From: Sphingomonas sp.
Lineage (GTDB): Bacteria; Pseudomonadota; Alphaproteobacteria; Sphingomonadales; Sphingomonadaceae
NCBI GenBank assembly: GCA_019753375.1
Contig: JAIELC010000016.1
Location: forward strand, 1 to 53,372
Direction: 5' to 3'
DNA: 53,372 nt
The notes below the pieces were generated by a model. The model had not been told where the DNA came from, searched no databases, and was given only the letters and a program-made list of their open reading frames with translations. Below, in pieces: positions 25,215-34,656 of the stretch. Each line of letters starts with the position of its first letter. Position 1 is the stretch's first letter. The translations under genes and the position numbers were made by a program.

Positions 25215-27704
25215 TCAAGCTGCATTCGACACAATGTGCCGATTGCCGCCATCCGCGACATTTGCCCCCGCATCCGGATACAGCATTTCAGCGAGGGCCG
25301 CACCACTAATTGGCTTAAAAATAACGGTATCAATCCGCCACGTTGAAAAGGCTGATTTATCTTCGCTTTCCGCGTTGGCCCAAAGCAGCACAACTGGCGC
25401 GTTTTGGTCTTTCGCCGCCGTAACGAGGCCCGCAATCGCGGGCGATTCGATCCCAACAGCGCGCACAACAGACTCGTCGATCAGCACTTTGGCGACGTGA
25501 TTCGACGCCATCGCCGTTACTGCATCCTCGATGGATCCGGCCATTGTTACTGTCCCCGCGCGCGGTTCAAGCAGCGCCTTCAGCATGCTCCGCGTGATGG
25601 GATTACGATCGACGATCAGCAATCCCTCGCTAGCCGCGTTCAGCTCAACTGCCTGCATGCTTGGTTCGGCCAATGTCAGCGGCACGGTAACAGTAAAAGT
25701 CGAGCCCTGTCCTTCGACGCTGTCAACGCGTACATCACCTCCCATGGCCTGAGCCAGATTGCGGCAAATTGACAAACCAAGCCCCGTTCCGCCGAACTTT
25801 CGTGTCGTCCCGGCATCAACCTGACGAAATGACTCGAAAATAATTTCGAGCTTATCAGCCGGAATCCCGATGCCGGTATCTTGGACGCTCAGCGACAATG
25901 TCCCCGGCTCTGGCGCAGCCGCAAGCAGGGTTACCGACCCGGTAGCGGTGAATTTAAGCGCATTGGACAACAGATTGAAGACAATCTGGCGCAACCGGGC
26001 AGCATCGCCCTCGACCATAACCGGGCAATCGACGAGATCGAGATTAAAGGCGAGGCCCTTTGCTACCGCCTGTTCCTGCCAGAGTCGCGATACCTCGGAC
26101 AGGGTGGCCTTCAGATCGAACGGTGCCTGCTCCAGCGTCAGGTTGCCGGTCTCCATTTTCGCCACATCCAGAATGTCGTCGACCAACGCCCGCATCGTCA
26201 CGCCCGCGCCATGGACAACTGAAACCCGATCTCGCGCGCCGGCTGGCAAATTGGGATCTGCCAGCATGACCTGGGTCATCCCAAGAATGCCGTTCAATGG
26301 CGTGCGGATTTCATGGCTGGTGGTCGCCAGAAATTCGGTTTTGGCAGCCAGCGCCTTTTCAAGAGCGCGATTGGTCGACGCCAGATCGATATTGGCTTCG
26401 CGAACTTCGTTGCGGCTGCGCTGGATCGTCAAAAGACCGATAATCAACAGTGACACCACAAACAGGGTGGCCAAGACCACACCCGAAAAAATGGTCCGCT
26501 GGAATTGCGCGCGCGACCGTTCAAGCTCCAAGCTCCGTTGCGCTTCGGCGCGGCGAAGCCGGGCAATTTTCAGGTCTTGATTGGCGAAATCAAACTGTGC
26601 CGCCATTAGCGAGTTGTTGGCAGACGCCGCCAGCTTTGAGGTTTCGTCATCAAGCCGCTTGATCGATGCAAGATGGGCAAGCGCTTGCGTGCTATTGCCC
26701 AGACGGCGATATACTTCGTAGGCGGTTCGATGCGCCTCAATGTAGAATAAAGGCGTTTTTGTAATGTCGGCGCCCGCAAAGGCCTTGGCGATGTAGTGCG
26801 CAGCCAGCGATAGGTTCCCGCGTTGCAGTTCGAGCTGCGCGGCAACGCTCCATGCTTGCGCCATTGAGCCCCCGTCGAGGCGGCGTGACAATGCCATCGC
26901 CTCAGCACCCATCTTTTCGGCGCCAGACAGGTTTCCTGCGGCAAGTTCGCCGCGTGCCAGATTGCGAAGGATTTGAGCCTCGTAGACCGGACTACCCAAT
27001 TGTCGGGCGAGTTTTAATGCCTCGCGAAGCTGGGTCTGCGATTCATCAATACGGCCCAATTCCTTCAGCGTCGTGGCGCGATTGTTGTAGATGGACAGCA
27101 GCAGCTTGGGATCAGCCTGATAAACGTCAAATGCCTGACGGTAATATTTCAGCGCAGGCTCGTAATTTTGCGCATCCTGATAAAGCGAAGCAATGCTCAA
27201 TAAAGCAATTGCCTGATTGCGACTGTCCCCAAGCCTTCTAAAAATATTGTGGGCGCTTTGGTAATCGGCAAGGGCACGCCCGACGTCGGCAGTCGCTAGG
27301 TGAATTCTACCTTGGGATAAAAGCAACTCGCCAGTCAAAACCGAACTTTGCGGCAACCGTCCAACAATTTTCTGGGCATTGTCGATTAGTGGGATAGCAG
27401 CTGCCGGGTCCCCGAGACGCACGTACGCCTCACCTCTTAGCCATTGAGCAGTGGCGATATCGAGCATTTGCTTTGTACTTTTAGGCTCATGCACAGCTAA
27501 TCGTTCAATAAGAATCGATTTTTTTATCGCTGAATTAGGATCGATGAGCATTGCTGCCTTGGCATCATCAATCGCCTCCGAGATGTTATCACTGGAGGAT
27601 TTCTTTATATCTTGAGTGACTTGCGCTGAGCAAGGGGTTGCTAGTGGCAAACTCGCAAGAGCAAGCCATGCAATCAACCACCTGAATTTAGGCACCTGCA
27701 TCAA
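25215..27704 (-). CDS. TPR-containing hybrid sensor histidine kinase with a degenerate receiver
   Basis: 829 residues. A signal peptide (about 4-27, LIAWLALASLPLATPCSA) is followed by a periplasmic region to about 400 with several TPR-like repeats (LADYQSAHNIFRRLGDSRNQA, ALKYYRQAFDVYQADPKL). A transmembrane segment follows at about 406-426, then a coiled linker. The HisKA domain has H464 in SHEIRTPLNG. The catalytic domain shows RLRQIVFNLLSNALKFT, DTGIGIP and FGGTGLGLSIC. The C-terminal receiver-like domain keeps D743 and K797, but one of the acid pair is lost (VDRNP, D699-R700) and the switch Thr/Ser region reads VLLWANAE. Autokinase function is likely; the receiver is probably regulatory only. 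Confidence 0.92.
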   Translation of the reverse strand: MMQVPKFRWLIAWLALASLPLATPCSAQVTQDIKKSSSDNISEAIDDAKAAMLIDPNSAIKKSILIERLAVHEPKSTKQMLDIATAQWLRGEAYVRLGDPAAAIPLIDNAQKIVGRLPQSSVLTGELLLSQGRIHLATADVGRALADYQSAHNIFRRLGDSRNQAIALLSIASLYQDAQNYEPALKYYRQAFDVYQADPKLLLSIYNNRATTLKELGRIDESQTQLREALKLARQLGSPVYEAQILRNLARGELAAGNLSGAEKMGAEAMALSRRLDGGSMAQAWSVAAQLELQRGNLSLAAHYIAKAFAGADITKTPLFYIEAHRTAYEVYRRLGNSTQALAHLASIKRLDDETSKLAASANNSLMAAQFDFANQDLKIARLRRAEAQRSLELERSRAQFQRTIFSGVVLATLFVVSLLIIGLLTIQRSRNEVREANIDLASTNRALEKALAAKTEFLATTSHEIRTPLNGILGMTQVMLADPNLPAGARDRVSVVHGAGVTMRALVDDILDVAKMETGNLTLEQAPFDLKATLSEVSRLWQEQAVAKGLAFNLDLVDCPVMVEGDAARLRQIVFNLLSNALKFTATGSVTLLAAAPEPGTLSLSVQDTGIGIPADKLEIIFESFRQVDAGTTRKFGGTGLGLSICRNLAQAMGGDVRVDSVEGQGSTFTVTVPLTLAEPSMQAVELNAASEGLLIVDRNPITRSMLKALLEPRAGTVTMAGSIEDAVTAMASNHVAKVLIDESVVRAVGIESPAIAGLVTAAKDQNAPVVLLWANAESEDKSAFSTWRIDTVIFKPISGAALAEMLYPDAGANVADGGNRHIVSNAA

Positions 27705-27766
27705 CCGCGCTCCAGCTACCTAAACGTCTTGCGCTAAAGTGTTTAACCGAGCGCTAACGTTGCAGC

Positions 27767-29203
27767 CTATGCTCGTTTCCAGAAGCTTTCGGGGCGATTG
27801 AACGATGCACGCGGGCTGGCCGTGGCCGAGAGATGCCGGTCTTCGTCCAGATATTGAACCAAGGCCACAAGCGATATCGGGCGGCTGATCAGAAACCCCT
27901 GGACCATGTCGCAGCCCATCACGCTCAACAAAGCAAGCGCGGCCTGGGTTTCCACGCCCTCAGCGGTCACTTCCATTTCCAGCGCATGGGCCAAATCGAT
28001 GGTTGAGCGAACAATCAATGGATCGCGGTTGCTGCTGGTCAGTTGCACCACGAACAATTTATCGATCTTCAGTTCACTGGCCGGCAATTGCTTGAGATAG
28101 GCCAGCGAAGAAAGGCCAGCCCCGTAATCGTCGATCGCCAGCGGTATCCCCATCTCCGCAAAGACCTGAAGGTGATTGATCGCGGTCTGCGGGTCCCGGA
28201 TCACCGATGTTTCGGTAATCTCAAACCCGACTTTGGCGCCGCCCAATTTCACCATTTGGCAGGCGCGTGCGACGAAGGCTGGATCCCCCAGTAATTGGCC
28301 AGAAATGTTGATGAAAATCGTCAGATCGTGGCCCAACGCTGCGAGCGCCTTCTGGTCGGCGATAACCTGCTCAATGGTCCATAGGGTCAGGGGACCGATA
28401 ATCCTGGCTTCTTCCGCGATAGGGATGAAATCACCAGGCAGAATAAGCCCGCGAAGCGGGTGCTGCCAGCGAACCAGGGCCTCGACACTCGTAATTTCCT
28501 GCCGCCTTAAATGTACCTTTGGCTGATATTGCAGAAACATCTGCCCCAGCCCGACAGCCGCTTCCAGGTCTCGGATCAGCGTAAGCCGATCGAATGAAGG
28601 GCCATCGGCCGCAAGATCACGAACGATCAACCTTTGTTCGGCGCGGGCTTCGGCAACTGCCTGCTCGGCCTCTTCCGCAAGGCGCACGTCGTCAGCTTGC
28701 GACACGGGCGCTGCAGCCGCACCGATGTGCAAGGTCACAAGGTGCGACTCGCCGTCGAGATTGAGCGGCAGTTCGAACGCTTGCCGGACCAAGTCGAGCG
28801 CCACATTCAATTGGTGAATGTCATCGCCTTCCAGCATCAATTCGATCAAGCGGCGCCCCGCAACACCGATCCGAGCATCGGGCAAATGCAACGAAATTCG
28901 GTCGGCGACATCGAGCACCAACTGGTCGGCCCGGGGGGCACCGAGATGTCGGCGCAAAGGGCCAAAATTTGCAATTTCGACCAAGCCGACGAACCGCCAG
29001 GGCTTGATCACGACATCGCCAACCAAGGTAGCGCCACGATCATCCGTCTGGGCAACCCGCTCTGACGGGATTGCCAGGCTGACCGGCGTGACCGGCGGTA
29101 CTTCACGCGGCACGTGTGGGCTTGCTGACCCAAGCGGCTTGCGCCGTGCGTCCTCCAGGTCGGGTGATCCGACACTTGTCTGCGTTGCTCGCGCCATTGG
29201 CAT
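27767..29203 (-). CDS. EAL-domain cyclic-di-GMP phosphodiesterase with a degenerate GGDEF-like domain
   Basis: About 478 residues. The N-terminal half contains a diguanylate-cyclase fold (FVGLVEIANFGPLRRHLGA) whose signature loop reads AGRRLIELMLEG instead of GGDEF, so it is inactive as a cyclase. The C-terminal half is a full EAL domain: EALVRWQHP with catalytic E at about 241, FINISGQLLGDP, FEITETSVI, IDDYGAGLSSLAYLK, KIDKLFV and EGVETQ. These residues support hydrolysis of c-di-GMP. No membrane segment is seen. The start is uncertain: the frame runs to a TTG at 29269, with internal ATGs at 29203 and 29197, and none has a good ribosome-binding site. It is 62 bases ahead of the hybrid kinase gene. 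Confidence 0.9.
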   Translation of the reverse strand: MPMARATQTSVGSPDLEDARRKPLGSASPHVPREVPPVTPVSLAIPSERVAQTDDRGATLVGDVVIKPWRFVGLVEIANFGPLRRHLGAPRADQLVLDVADRISLHLPDARIGVAGRRLIELMLEGDDIHQLNVALDLVRQAFELPLNLDGESHLVTLHIGAAAAPVSQADDVRLAEEAEQAVAEARAEQRLIVRDLAADGPSFDRLTLIRDLEAAVGLGQMFLQYQPKVHLRRQEITSVEALVRWQHPLRGLILPGDFIPIAEEARIIGPLTLWTIEQVIADQKALAALGHDLTIFINISGQLLGDPAFVARACQMVKLGGAKVGFEITETSVIRDPQTAINHLQVFAEMGIPLAIDDYGAGLSSLAYLKQLPASELKIDKLFVVQLTSSNRDPLIVRSTIDLAHALEMEVTAEGVETQAALALLSVMGCDMVQGFLISRPISLVALVQYLDEDRHLSATASPRASFNRPESFWKRA

Positions 29204-29292
29204 CGGCACTACGGCACCAGTCTTGAAGGAAGCGTTAAGGCCCCCGCCAACGAACAGCTGTGCTGCCAAGTCAAAGAAATCAGGTTTGATTT

Positions 29293-29315
29293 ATGCTTAA
29301 AGAATCGTTAAGCAT
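29293..29315. promoter_or_regulatory. Inverted repeat ATGCTTAA-N7-TTAAGCAT (operator candidate)
   Basis: A perfect eight-base inverted repeat (29293-29300 and 29308-29315) lies just upstream of the EAL gene and overlaps the -10 and spacer of its predicted promoter. That placement is what a repressor site would have. The regulator is unknown. Confidence 0.45.
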
Positions 29316-29324
29316 GTTTAGCAA
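29296..29324 (-). promoter_or_regulatory. Predicted promoter of the EAL-kinase-regulator cluster
   Basis: On the minus strand TTGCTA (29324-29319) and TTTAAG (29301-29296) are 17 bases apart, each matching four of six consensus positions. The predicted start near 29289 leaves a leader of about 20 or 85 bases, depending on which start codon is used. Confidence 0.4.
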
Positions 29325-29700
29325 CTTTAGGGTTGCGTATAAGGGAGAAAGCAAATGTTCCGTTTCGTTTTGTCGTTCCTGTACGGCGAACAAATCCATC
29401 CTTGGTAACTCAAGGCACGGCCCGATTTTTGGCTTTAAGTTCTGATATATCAGGATTTAGGCTGGAAATCGGGCCGACCATTGGTCGATTGACAGCATCG
29501 TTCGTGGGGTTTCAGCCGCGACGTGGGGGCTGTATGGTGTTTATATGAAAGCTGTTGGGTTTCATTTGTACGCGAGTCGCGTTTGCTGCTGATTGGCTAA
29601 TCAATCTTGGCTAGGCTGATCGCGTGCCAAGGGCTCAAAGGCGATGTTCGCTGCTTTCCTGAATTTGAAGCAGAAAGTTCATCGATTGGCCGTGAGCCGA

Positions 29701-30885
29701 TTAGCGACCGCTCCATTCTTTCAGACGAACCATGAAATTTGCGCCACGGCGCAGTTGCTCCAGCTCCAGATATTCATTCGGCTGATGCGCCTGCTCGATT
29801 GAGCCCGGGCCACAGATGACCGTGTCAAATCCAGCCTGCTGGAATTGGCCGCCCTCAGCAGCATAGGCCACCACCCGCGACGCGCCATTGTCGCCCGCCA
29901 GCGACCGCGCGAGCATGGCGGCCGCGCCGTCGGAACGAAGGGCCATGGCCGGTGTTTCGGAACGCCGCACCACCTCTACCCCGCATTCCGGGAATCGCTT
30001 TGAGATTTGCGCGTGTACTTGGGCTGCCTTAGCCAGGAATGGCGCAACAATTGCGTTCGGATCTTCGCCTGGCAGCGTCCGCAAATCGAAAACAAAACTA
30101 CATTGTCGCGCCAAAATATTGACGGCGGTGCCGCCATTAACCTGGCCGATGGTCAGCGTCGAATGGCTTGGAACGAAGCGCCCATCTGGATCGGTATCGC
30201 GAGCCAGTTCTGCGGCCAGCAAAACCAATTCGTGCATCAATTCGACCGCAACCATATTGGCGGAGACGCCCAGGTGTGTCAGGCTGGAATGGGCCTCGTG
30301 CCCGGTCACGGTTACCCACCAGCTCGAAATCCCTTTATGACCGCCCACAACCTCCATGTTGGTCGGCTCTCCAACGATGACTGCGGCAGGCGTTGGTAAT
30401 TGCCGGGCGAGCTCCTTGATCATTGAGGGTGCACCCAGGCACCCGACTTCCTCGTCATAGCTGAGCGCGACATGGATGGGCCGGTTGAGTCCGGCTCGGG
30501 CAAAATCGGGCGCAGCTGCGAGCGCAAGCGCAATAAAGCCCTTCATGTCGCACGTCCCGCGGCCATAAAGCCGACCTTCACGCTCGGTCAGTAGGAAGGG
30601 GTCGCTTGTCCAGGGCTGGCCGTCGACCGGCACCACATCGGTATGCCCGGAAAGCACAACACCCCCTTCGACCATTGGTCCAATCGTCGCGTAGAGATTT
30701 GCTTTGGTTCCATCGGCATTGCTGACCCGGTGCGTCGTGATGCCCAACCGTCCCAACCAGTCTTCGACAAACGCGATCATCGAAAGATTAGACAGCCGTG
30801 ACGTCGTGTCAAACGCGACGAGTTGGGCGAGCATAGCACGAGCGCGCCCGGCCAGATCGTCGATCGAATTGACGGACTTGGTCAT
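29701..30885 (-). CDS. argE: Acetylornithine deacetylase-like M20 metallopeptidase
   Basis: 394 residues, close in length and motifs to ArgE. Metal and catalytic residues are seen in LSGHTDVVPVDG, GRGTCDMKGF and SYDEEVGCLGAPS, and EPTNMEVVGGHKG carries the next ligand. The dimerisation-domain histidine is in TGHEAHSSLTHLG, and the final ligand in GPGSIEQAHQPNEY. ArgE removes the acetyl group from N2-acetylornithine in arginine synthesis. Some proteins at this similarity act on other N-acylated amino acids, and no arginine-synthesis gene is adjacent, so the exact substrate is less certain than the family. The upstream monooxygenase gene ends 55 bases away on the same strand. Confidence 0.88.
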   Translation of the reverse strand: MTKSVNSIDDLAGRARAMLAQLVAFDTTSRLSNLSMIAFVEDWLGRLGITTHRVSNADGTKANLYATIGPMVEGGVVLSGHTDVVPVDGQPWTSDPFLLTEREGRLYGRGTCDMKGFIALALAAAPDFARAGLNRPIHVALSYDEEVGCLGAPSMIKELARQLPTPAAVIVGEPTNMEVVGGHKGISSWWVTVTGHEAHSSLTHLGVSANMVAVELMHELVLLAAELARDTDPDGRFVPSHSTLTIGQVNGGTAVNILARQCSFVFDLRTLPGEDPNAIVAPFLAKAAQVHAQISKRFPECGVEVVRRSETPAMALRSDGAAAMLARSLAGDNGASRVVAYAAEGGQFQQAGFDTVICGPGSIEQAHQPNEYLELEQLRRGANFMVRLKEWSGR

Positions 30886-30940
30886 GCGCTCAGCCTAAGC
30901 CATTCGCCGCCCAACGCAAATCGGGCGGGAATCATCGGTC

Positions 30941-32428
30941 TCAAGCAGGTTGAGGTACTTTAGCGGTGGCAATCGGCGCCGAAGCGGGAACAGGGTTTGA
31001 AAATTCCATGCTGTCATCCACCGACCCAAAGCGGAGCGCCATCAGATCCTTGGCGTAATTTTGATGCACCTGCCACGGCTGCTTGTTGCCCTGTTTGGGA
31101 AAGCGATCCATCGCCCGAGTAACATAACCCGATGAAAAATCGAGGAACGGTTTTGCCTCCAGATCATCTTGGATTCGCGGTGTCGCCTGGCGCAGCCCGC
31201 GCTTCTTCATCGTGTTGAGCAACCGGCAGACATAGGCACAGGTAAGATCCGCCTTCAGTGTCCACGACGCATTGGTGTAGCCAAATGACGATGCCAGATT
31301 GGGCATATCGCTGTACATCATGCCTTTATAGTTGAAGGTCTTGGTAAGATCGCGCACCTCACCGTCCACCGTAAAGGCAACATCGCTCAACAATTGCAGT
31401 TCAAGCCCCGTTGCCGTTACCACGATATCGGCATCGATCCGATCGCCCGATTCCAGCGCGATCCCTGCCGCATCAAAATGGTCGACCCGATCGGTGACGA
31501 CCGACGCCGTTCCGGCCTTGATCGCCTCGAACAGATCAGCGTCGGGTACCAGGCACAATCGCTGATCCCAGGGATTATAACGCGGCGTAAAATGCCTATC
31601 GACATCGTAATCCGGGCCGAGATGCTCGCGCACCATATCGATAATGCGCCCCTTCACCATCGCCGGCTTTTGACGGGCAACGCGGAAGAAATACATGCCA
31701 AACAACACATTTTTCCAGCGCGTAAGGGCATAGGCAAGCTTGCTGGGCAGTATCCGGCGCAGCCAGTTGGCAATGCCATCTTCAGCGGGGCGCGAGACCA
31801 CATATGTCGGCGATCGCTGGAGCATCGTCACGTGCGCTGCTTGTTTGGCCACCTCGGGAACAATCGTCACCGCCGTCGCGCCCGATCCGATGACGACCAC
31901 CTTCTTGCCCGTATAATCGAGCGCGTCAGGCCAGAATTGCGGGTGGATGATCTGCCCGGCAAAGCTGTCGACACCGGGAAAATCCGGGGTGTGGCCCCGC
32001 GCGTAATTATAATAGCCCGAGCACATAAAGAGGAAATTGCAGCTATACTGAACTTCATGGCCGTCGGTGACGGCGGTGACCGTCCAACGCGCTTCATCGG
32101 TGGACCAGTTGGCCGCCTTCACATGGTGGTTGAAACGGATATGCTTGTCGATTCCATATTTGGCAGCGGTCCGCTTTACATAGTTCAGGATATTGGGACC
32201 GTCGGCGATGGCCTTGGCTTCTGTCCAGGGCTCAAATGCATAGCCAAGCGTGTACATATCGGAATCAGATCGGATACCCGGATATCGAAACAGGTCCCAG
32301 GTGCCGCCCATGTCGGCCCGACCTTCAAGGATCATGTAGCTGCGATCAGGGCTCTTGTCCTGCAAATGATAGCCTGCGCCGACACCGGAAATCCCAGCAC
32401 CAACCACGATGACGTCGACATGATCCAT
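30941..32428 (-). CDS. Class B flavin monooxygenase (Baeyer-Villiger type)
   Basis: 495 residues. The FAD-binding GxGxxG (VVGAGISGVGAG) opens the protein, and a second Rossmann motif for NADPH is VVVIGSGATAVT. Between them lies the Baeyer-Villiger fingerprint FxGxxxHxxxW[P/D], read as FAGQIIHPQFWP at about 156-167. Enzymes of this type insert oxygen into ketones or oxidise heteroatoms with NADPH and O2. The substrate is unknown; steroid, cyclic ketone or long-chain ketone oxidation are all known for relatives. ATG 32428 is chosen over 32449 because GGGAG stands eight bases ahead and the FAD strand then begins at once. Confidence 0.92.
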   Translation of the reverse strand: MDHVDVIVVGAGISGVGAGYHLQDKSPDRSYMILEGRADMGGTWDLFRYPGIRSDSDMYTLGYAFEPWTEAKAIADGPNILNYVKRTAAKYGIDKHIRFNHHVKAANWSTDEARWTVTAVTDGHEVQYSCNFLFMCSGYYNYARGHTPDFPGVDSFAGQIIHPQFWPDALDYTGKKVVVIGSGATAVTIVPEVAKQAAHVTMLQRSPTYVVSRPAEDGIANWLRRILPSKLAYALTRWKNVLFGMYFFRVARQKPAMVKGRIIDMVREHLGPDYDVDRHFTPRYNPWDQRLCLVPDADLFEAIKAGTASVVTDRVDHFDAAGIALESGDRIDADIVVTATGLELQLLSDVAFTVDGEVRDLTKTFNYKGMMYSDMPNLASSFGYTNASWTLKADLTCAYVCRLLNTMKKRGLRQATPRIQDDLEAKPFLDFSSGYVTRAMDRFPKQGNKQPWQVHQNYAKDLMALRFGSVDDSMEFSNPVPASAPIATAKVPQPA

Positions 32429-32506
32429 TACGGCATCTCCCATGCCCATACCTGATATTCGATTTTGATTTGCAACGCAAAGGGAGAGGTTGTTGGCGGC
32501 AGCGAT

Positions 32507-34585
32507 TTACCCCGCCTTTACGTGCGTGCGATACGCATGCAGCAAGGGCTCGGTATAGCCGCTGGGCTGCGCCACGCCTTCGAAGACAAGGGCGCGCGCC
32601 GCTTGCAAAGCAATGCTGTCGGGGTGGCCCGCCATCGGCCGATAGAGCGGATCGTCGGCGTTCTGCGCATCCACCTTTGCCGCCATTCGGTCGAATGCGG
32701 CATCGACATCCTCCCTTGTGGCAACGCCGTGGAGCAGCCAGTTGGCGATGTGCTGCGATGAGATGCGCAGCGTCGCGCGGTCCTCCATCAGGCCGATATC
32801 GTTGATGTCGGGCACTTTCGAACAGCCAATGCCCTGGTCGATCCAGCGCACCACATAGCCGAGTATACCCTGCGCATTGTTGTCGAGTTCGCGGGCGACT
32901 TCTTCCGCTGTCCAGTTGCGTCCGCCCGCAAAGGGCACCGTCAACAGGCCATCGAGGGCGGGGATCGCCTCCCCCGCAATCTCGCGTTGCCGGGCGAAGA
33001 CATCGACCTTGTGATAGTGCATCGCGTGGAGCGTCGCCGCCGTAGGGCTGGGCACCCAGGCGGTGTTGGCGCCGCTCATCGGGTGGCCGATCTTTTGCGC
33101 CATCATGTCGGCCATCCGGTCGGGCGCGGCCCACATGCCCTTGCCAATCTGCGCCTTGCCCGAGAGACCATGCGCGAGGCCGATCCGGACGTTGCGGTCT
33201 TCATAGGCCTTGATCCAGGCACTTGCCTTCATCTCCGCCTTGGGGATCATCGCGCCGCCATGCATCGCGGTGTGCATTTCGTCACCGGTGCGATCGAGGA
33301 AGCCGGTGTTGATGAAGACGATGCGATCCTTCACCGCATGGATGCACGCGGCGAGATTGGCCGAGGTGCGGCGCTCCTCATCCATGACGCCGACCTTGAT
33401 GGTATGGCGCGCCAACCCCAACAGGTCCTCAACCGCATCGAACAGGCGATTGGTGAAGCCGCATTCCTCCGGCCCGTGCATCTTGGGCTTGACGATGTAG
33501 ACGCTACCGGTTCGGCTGTTCTTGAGCTTCCCGAGCCCGCGCAGATCGTACAGCGCGATCGTCGAGGTCATGATCGCGTCGAGAATCCCCTCCGGCGCCT
33601 CGCTGCCACCCGGCAGGTGGATCGCGGGCGTCGTCATCAAGTGGCCGACATTGCGGACGAACAGCAGCGAGCGGCCGGGGAGCACCGTCCCTTGATCATA
33701 GACCCGGTCGGCATTGAGCTTACGGGTAAGCTGCTTGCCACTCTTTTCGAACGTTTCCTCCAGATCGCCTTTCATCAGCCCGAGCCAGTTGGTGTACGCA
33801 GCAACCTTGTCCTCCGCATCAACCGCGGCGATCGAATCTTCCAGATCGCAGATCGTCGTCAGCGCGGATTCGAGGATGACGTCGGCGATGCCGGCGGGAT
33901 CATCGCGGCCGATTGGCGACGTGCGATCGATGACGACTTCAATGTGAAGGCCGTTGTGACGGAACAGCATCGAGTTGCCACGCAAGTCGATCCATTCAGC
34001 GACGCTCTTGTCCAAGAAAATGGTCGCGTCCTCTGGCGTGTCGAGCGTCGCCCAGCTAGCTCCTTCGAGGGGCACCGCCTGATCCAGAAACGCCTTCGCC
34101 GCCGCGATTACCTGCGCGCCGCGCTCGACATCATACCCGCCCGGCTTGGCCGCGCCCGGCAGCGCATCGGTGCCGTAGAACGCATCATACAGGCTACCCC
34201 ACCGCGCATTGGCGGCGTTCAGCACGAAGCGCGCGTTGAGGATGGGCACCACCAGCTGCGGCCCGGCCATTGTCGCGATCTCCGCATCGACATTTTCGGT
34301 GCCGATGGTGAACGGCGCCGGCTCGGGCACAAGATAGCCAATCTCGCGCAGAAACGCCTCATCGACCGCTTCGCCAGCCTGATAGCGCGCATCGATCTGC
34401 GTCTGGAGCGCCTCGCGCTTCTTTAAAAGCGTGGCATTTTCAGGTGCGAATTTGGCTAAGATGTCCGCAACGCCCGCCCAATAACCGTCGGGCGCGATGC
34501 CAAGGCCCGGCAGAACCTGTTCCTCAAAGAACGCCGCCAGTTCGGCGGCGACGGCAAGGCCGGCGCGATCAACGGATGCGGACAT
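32507..34585 (-). CDS. glcB: Malate synthase G
   Basis: 692 residues, slightly shorter than the 723 of E. coli. It condenses glyoxylate with acetyl-CoA to malate. Characteristic segments are [18 protein letters not shown] near the N-terminus, [52 protein letters not shown] with [19 protein letters not shown], and [18 protein letters not shown]. The catalytic aspartate and arginine regions are intact. An unusually complete AAGGAGG (34590-34596) precedes the ATG by four bases. No isocitrate lyase is in the window. It lies between a MarR regulator and a flavin monooxygenase, with no overlap to either. Confidence 0.97.
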   Translation of the reverse strand: MSASVDRAGLAVAAELAAFFEEQVLPGLGIAPDGYWAGVADILAKFAPENATLLKKREALQTQIDARYQAGEAVDEAFLREIGYLVPEPAPFTIGTENVDAEIATMAGPQLVVPILNARFVLNAANARWGSLYDAFYGTDALPGAAKPGGYDVERGAQVIAAAKAFLDQAVPLEGASWATLDTPEDATIFLDKSVAEWIDLRGNSMLFRHNGLHIEVVIDRTSPIGRDDPAGIADVILESALTTICDLEDSIAAVDAEDKVAAYTNWLGLMKGDLEETFEKSGKQLTRKLNADRVYDQGTVLPGRSLLFVRNVGHLMTTPAIHLPGGSEAPEGILDAIMTSTIALYDLRGLGKLKNSRTGSVYIVKPKMHGPEECGFTNRLFDAVEDLLGLARHTIKVGVMDEERRTSANLAACIHAVKDRIVFINTGFLDRTGDEMHTAMHGGAMIPKAEMKASAWIKAYEDRNVRIGLAHGLSGKAQIGKGMWAAPDRMADMMAQKIGHPMSGANTAWVPSPTAATLHAMHYHKVDVFARQREIAGEAIPALDGLLTVPFAGGRNWTAEEVARELDNNAQGILGYVVRWIDQGIGCSKVPDINDIGLMEDRATLRISSQHIANWLLHGVATREDVDAAFDRMAAKVDAQNADDPLYRPMAGHPDSIALQAARALVFEGVAQPSGYTEPLLHAYRTHVKAG

Positions 34586-34656
34586 GATTCCTCCTTGGAT
34601 GGCAATGATCGGGCCCGGGGAGGCGCGCTGCGCTTAGGCGATGCACTGCCCGCGTA

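Larger units (their letters stand above)
29270..29700. other. 431-base gene-poor intergenic region
   Basis: Base composition is visibly richer in A and T than the flanking genes. It holds the promoter and inverted repeat described separately and a short hairpin CTGCTT/AAGCAG (29651-29673) near the end of the argE-like gene. A plus-strand mini-frame from ATG 29355, preceded by AAGGGAGAAA, would encode MFRFVLSFLYGEQIHPW and then stop. Longer frames here lack family resemblance. I see no tRNA or recognised RNA family. Confidence 0.5.

Noticed and set aside
29333..29548. A 71-codon frame in the large intergenic region
   Set aside because: Poor start, no ribosome-binding site that fits its frame, and no similarity that I can recognise.
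31394..32455. A 353-codon plus-strand frame
   Set aside because: It mirrors the flavin monooxygenase, whose FAD, NADPH and fingerprint motifs are intact on the minus strand.
32987..34426. A 479-codon open frame on the plus strand
   Set aside because: It is antisense to malate synthase G and has no recognisable domain.
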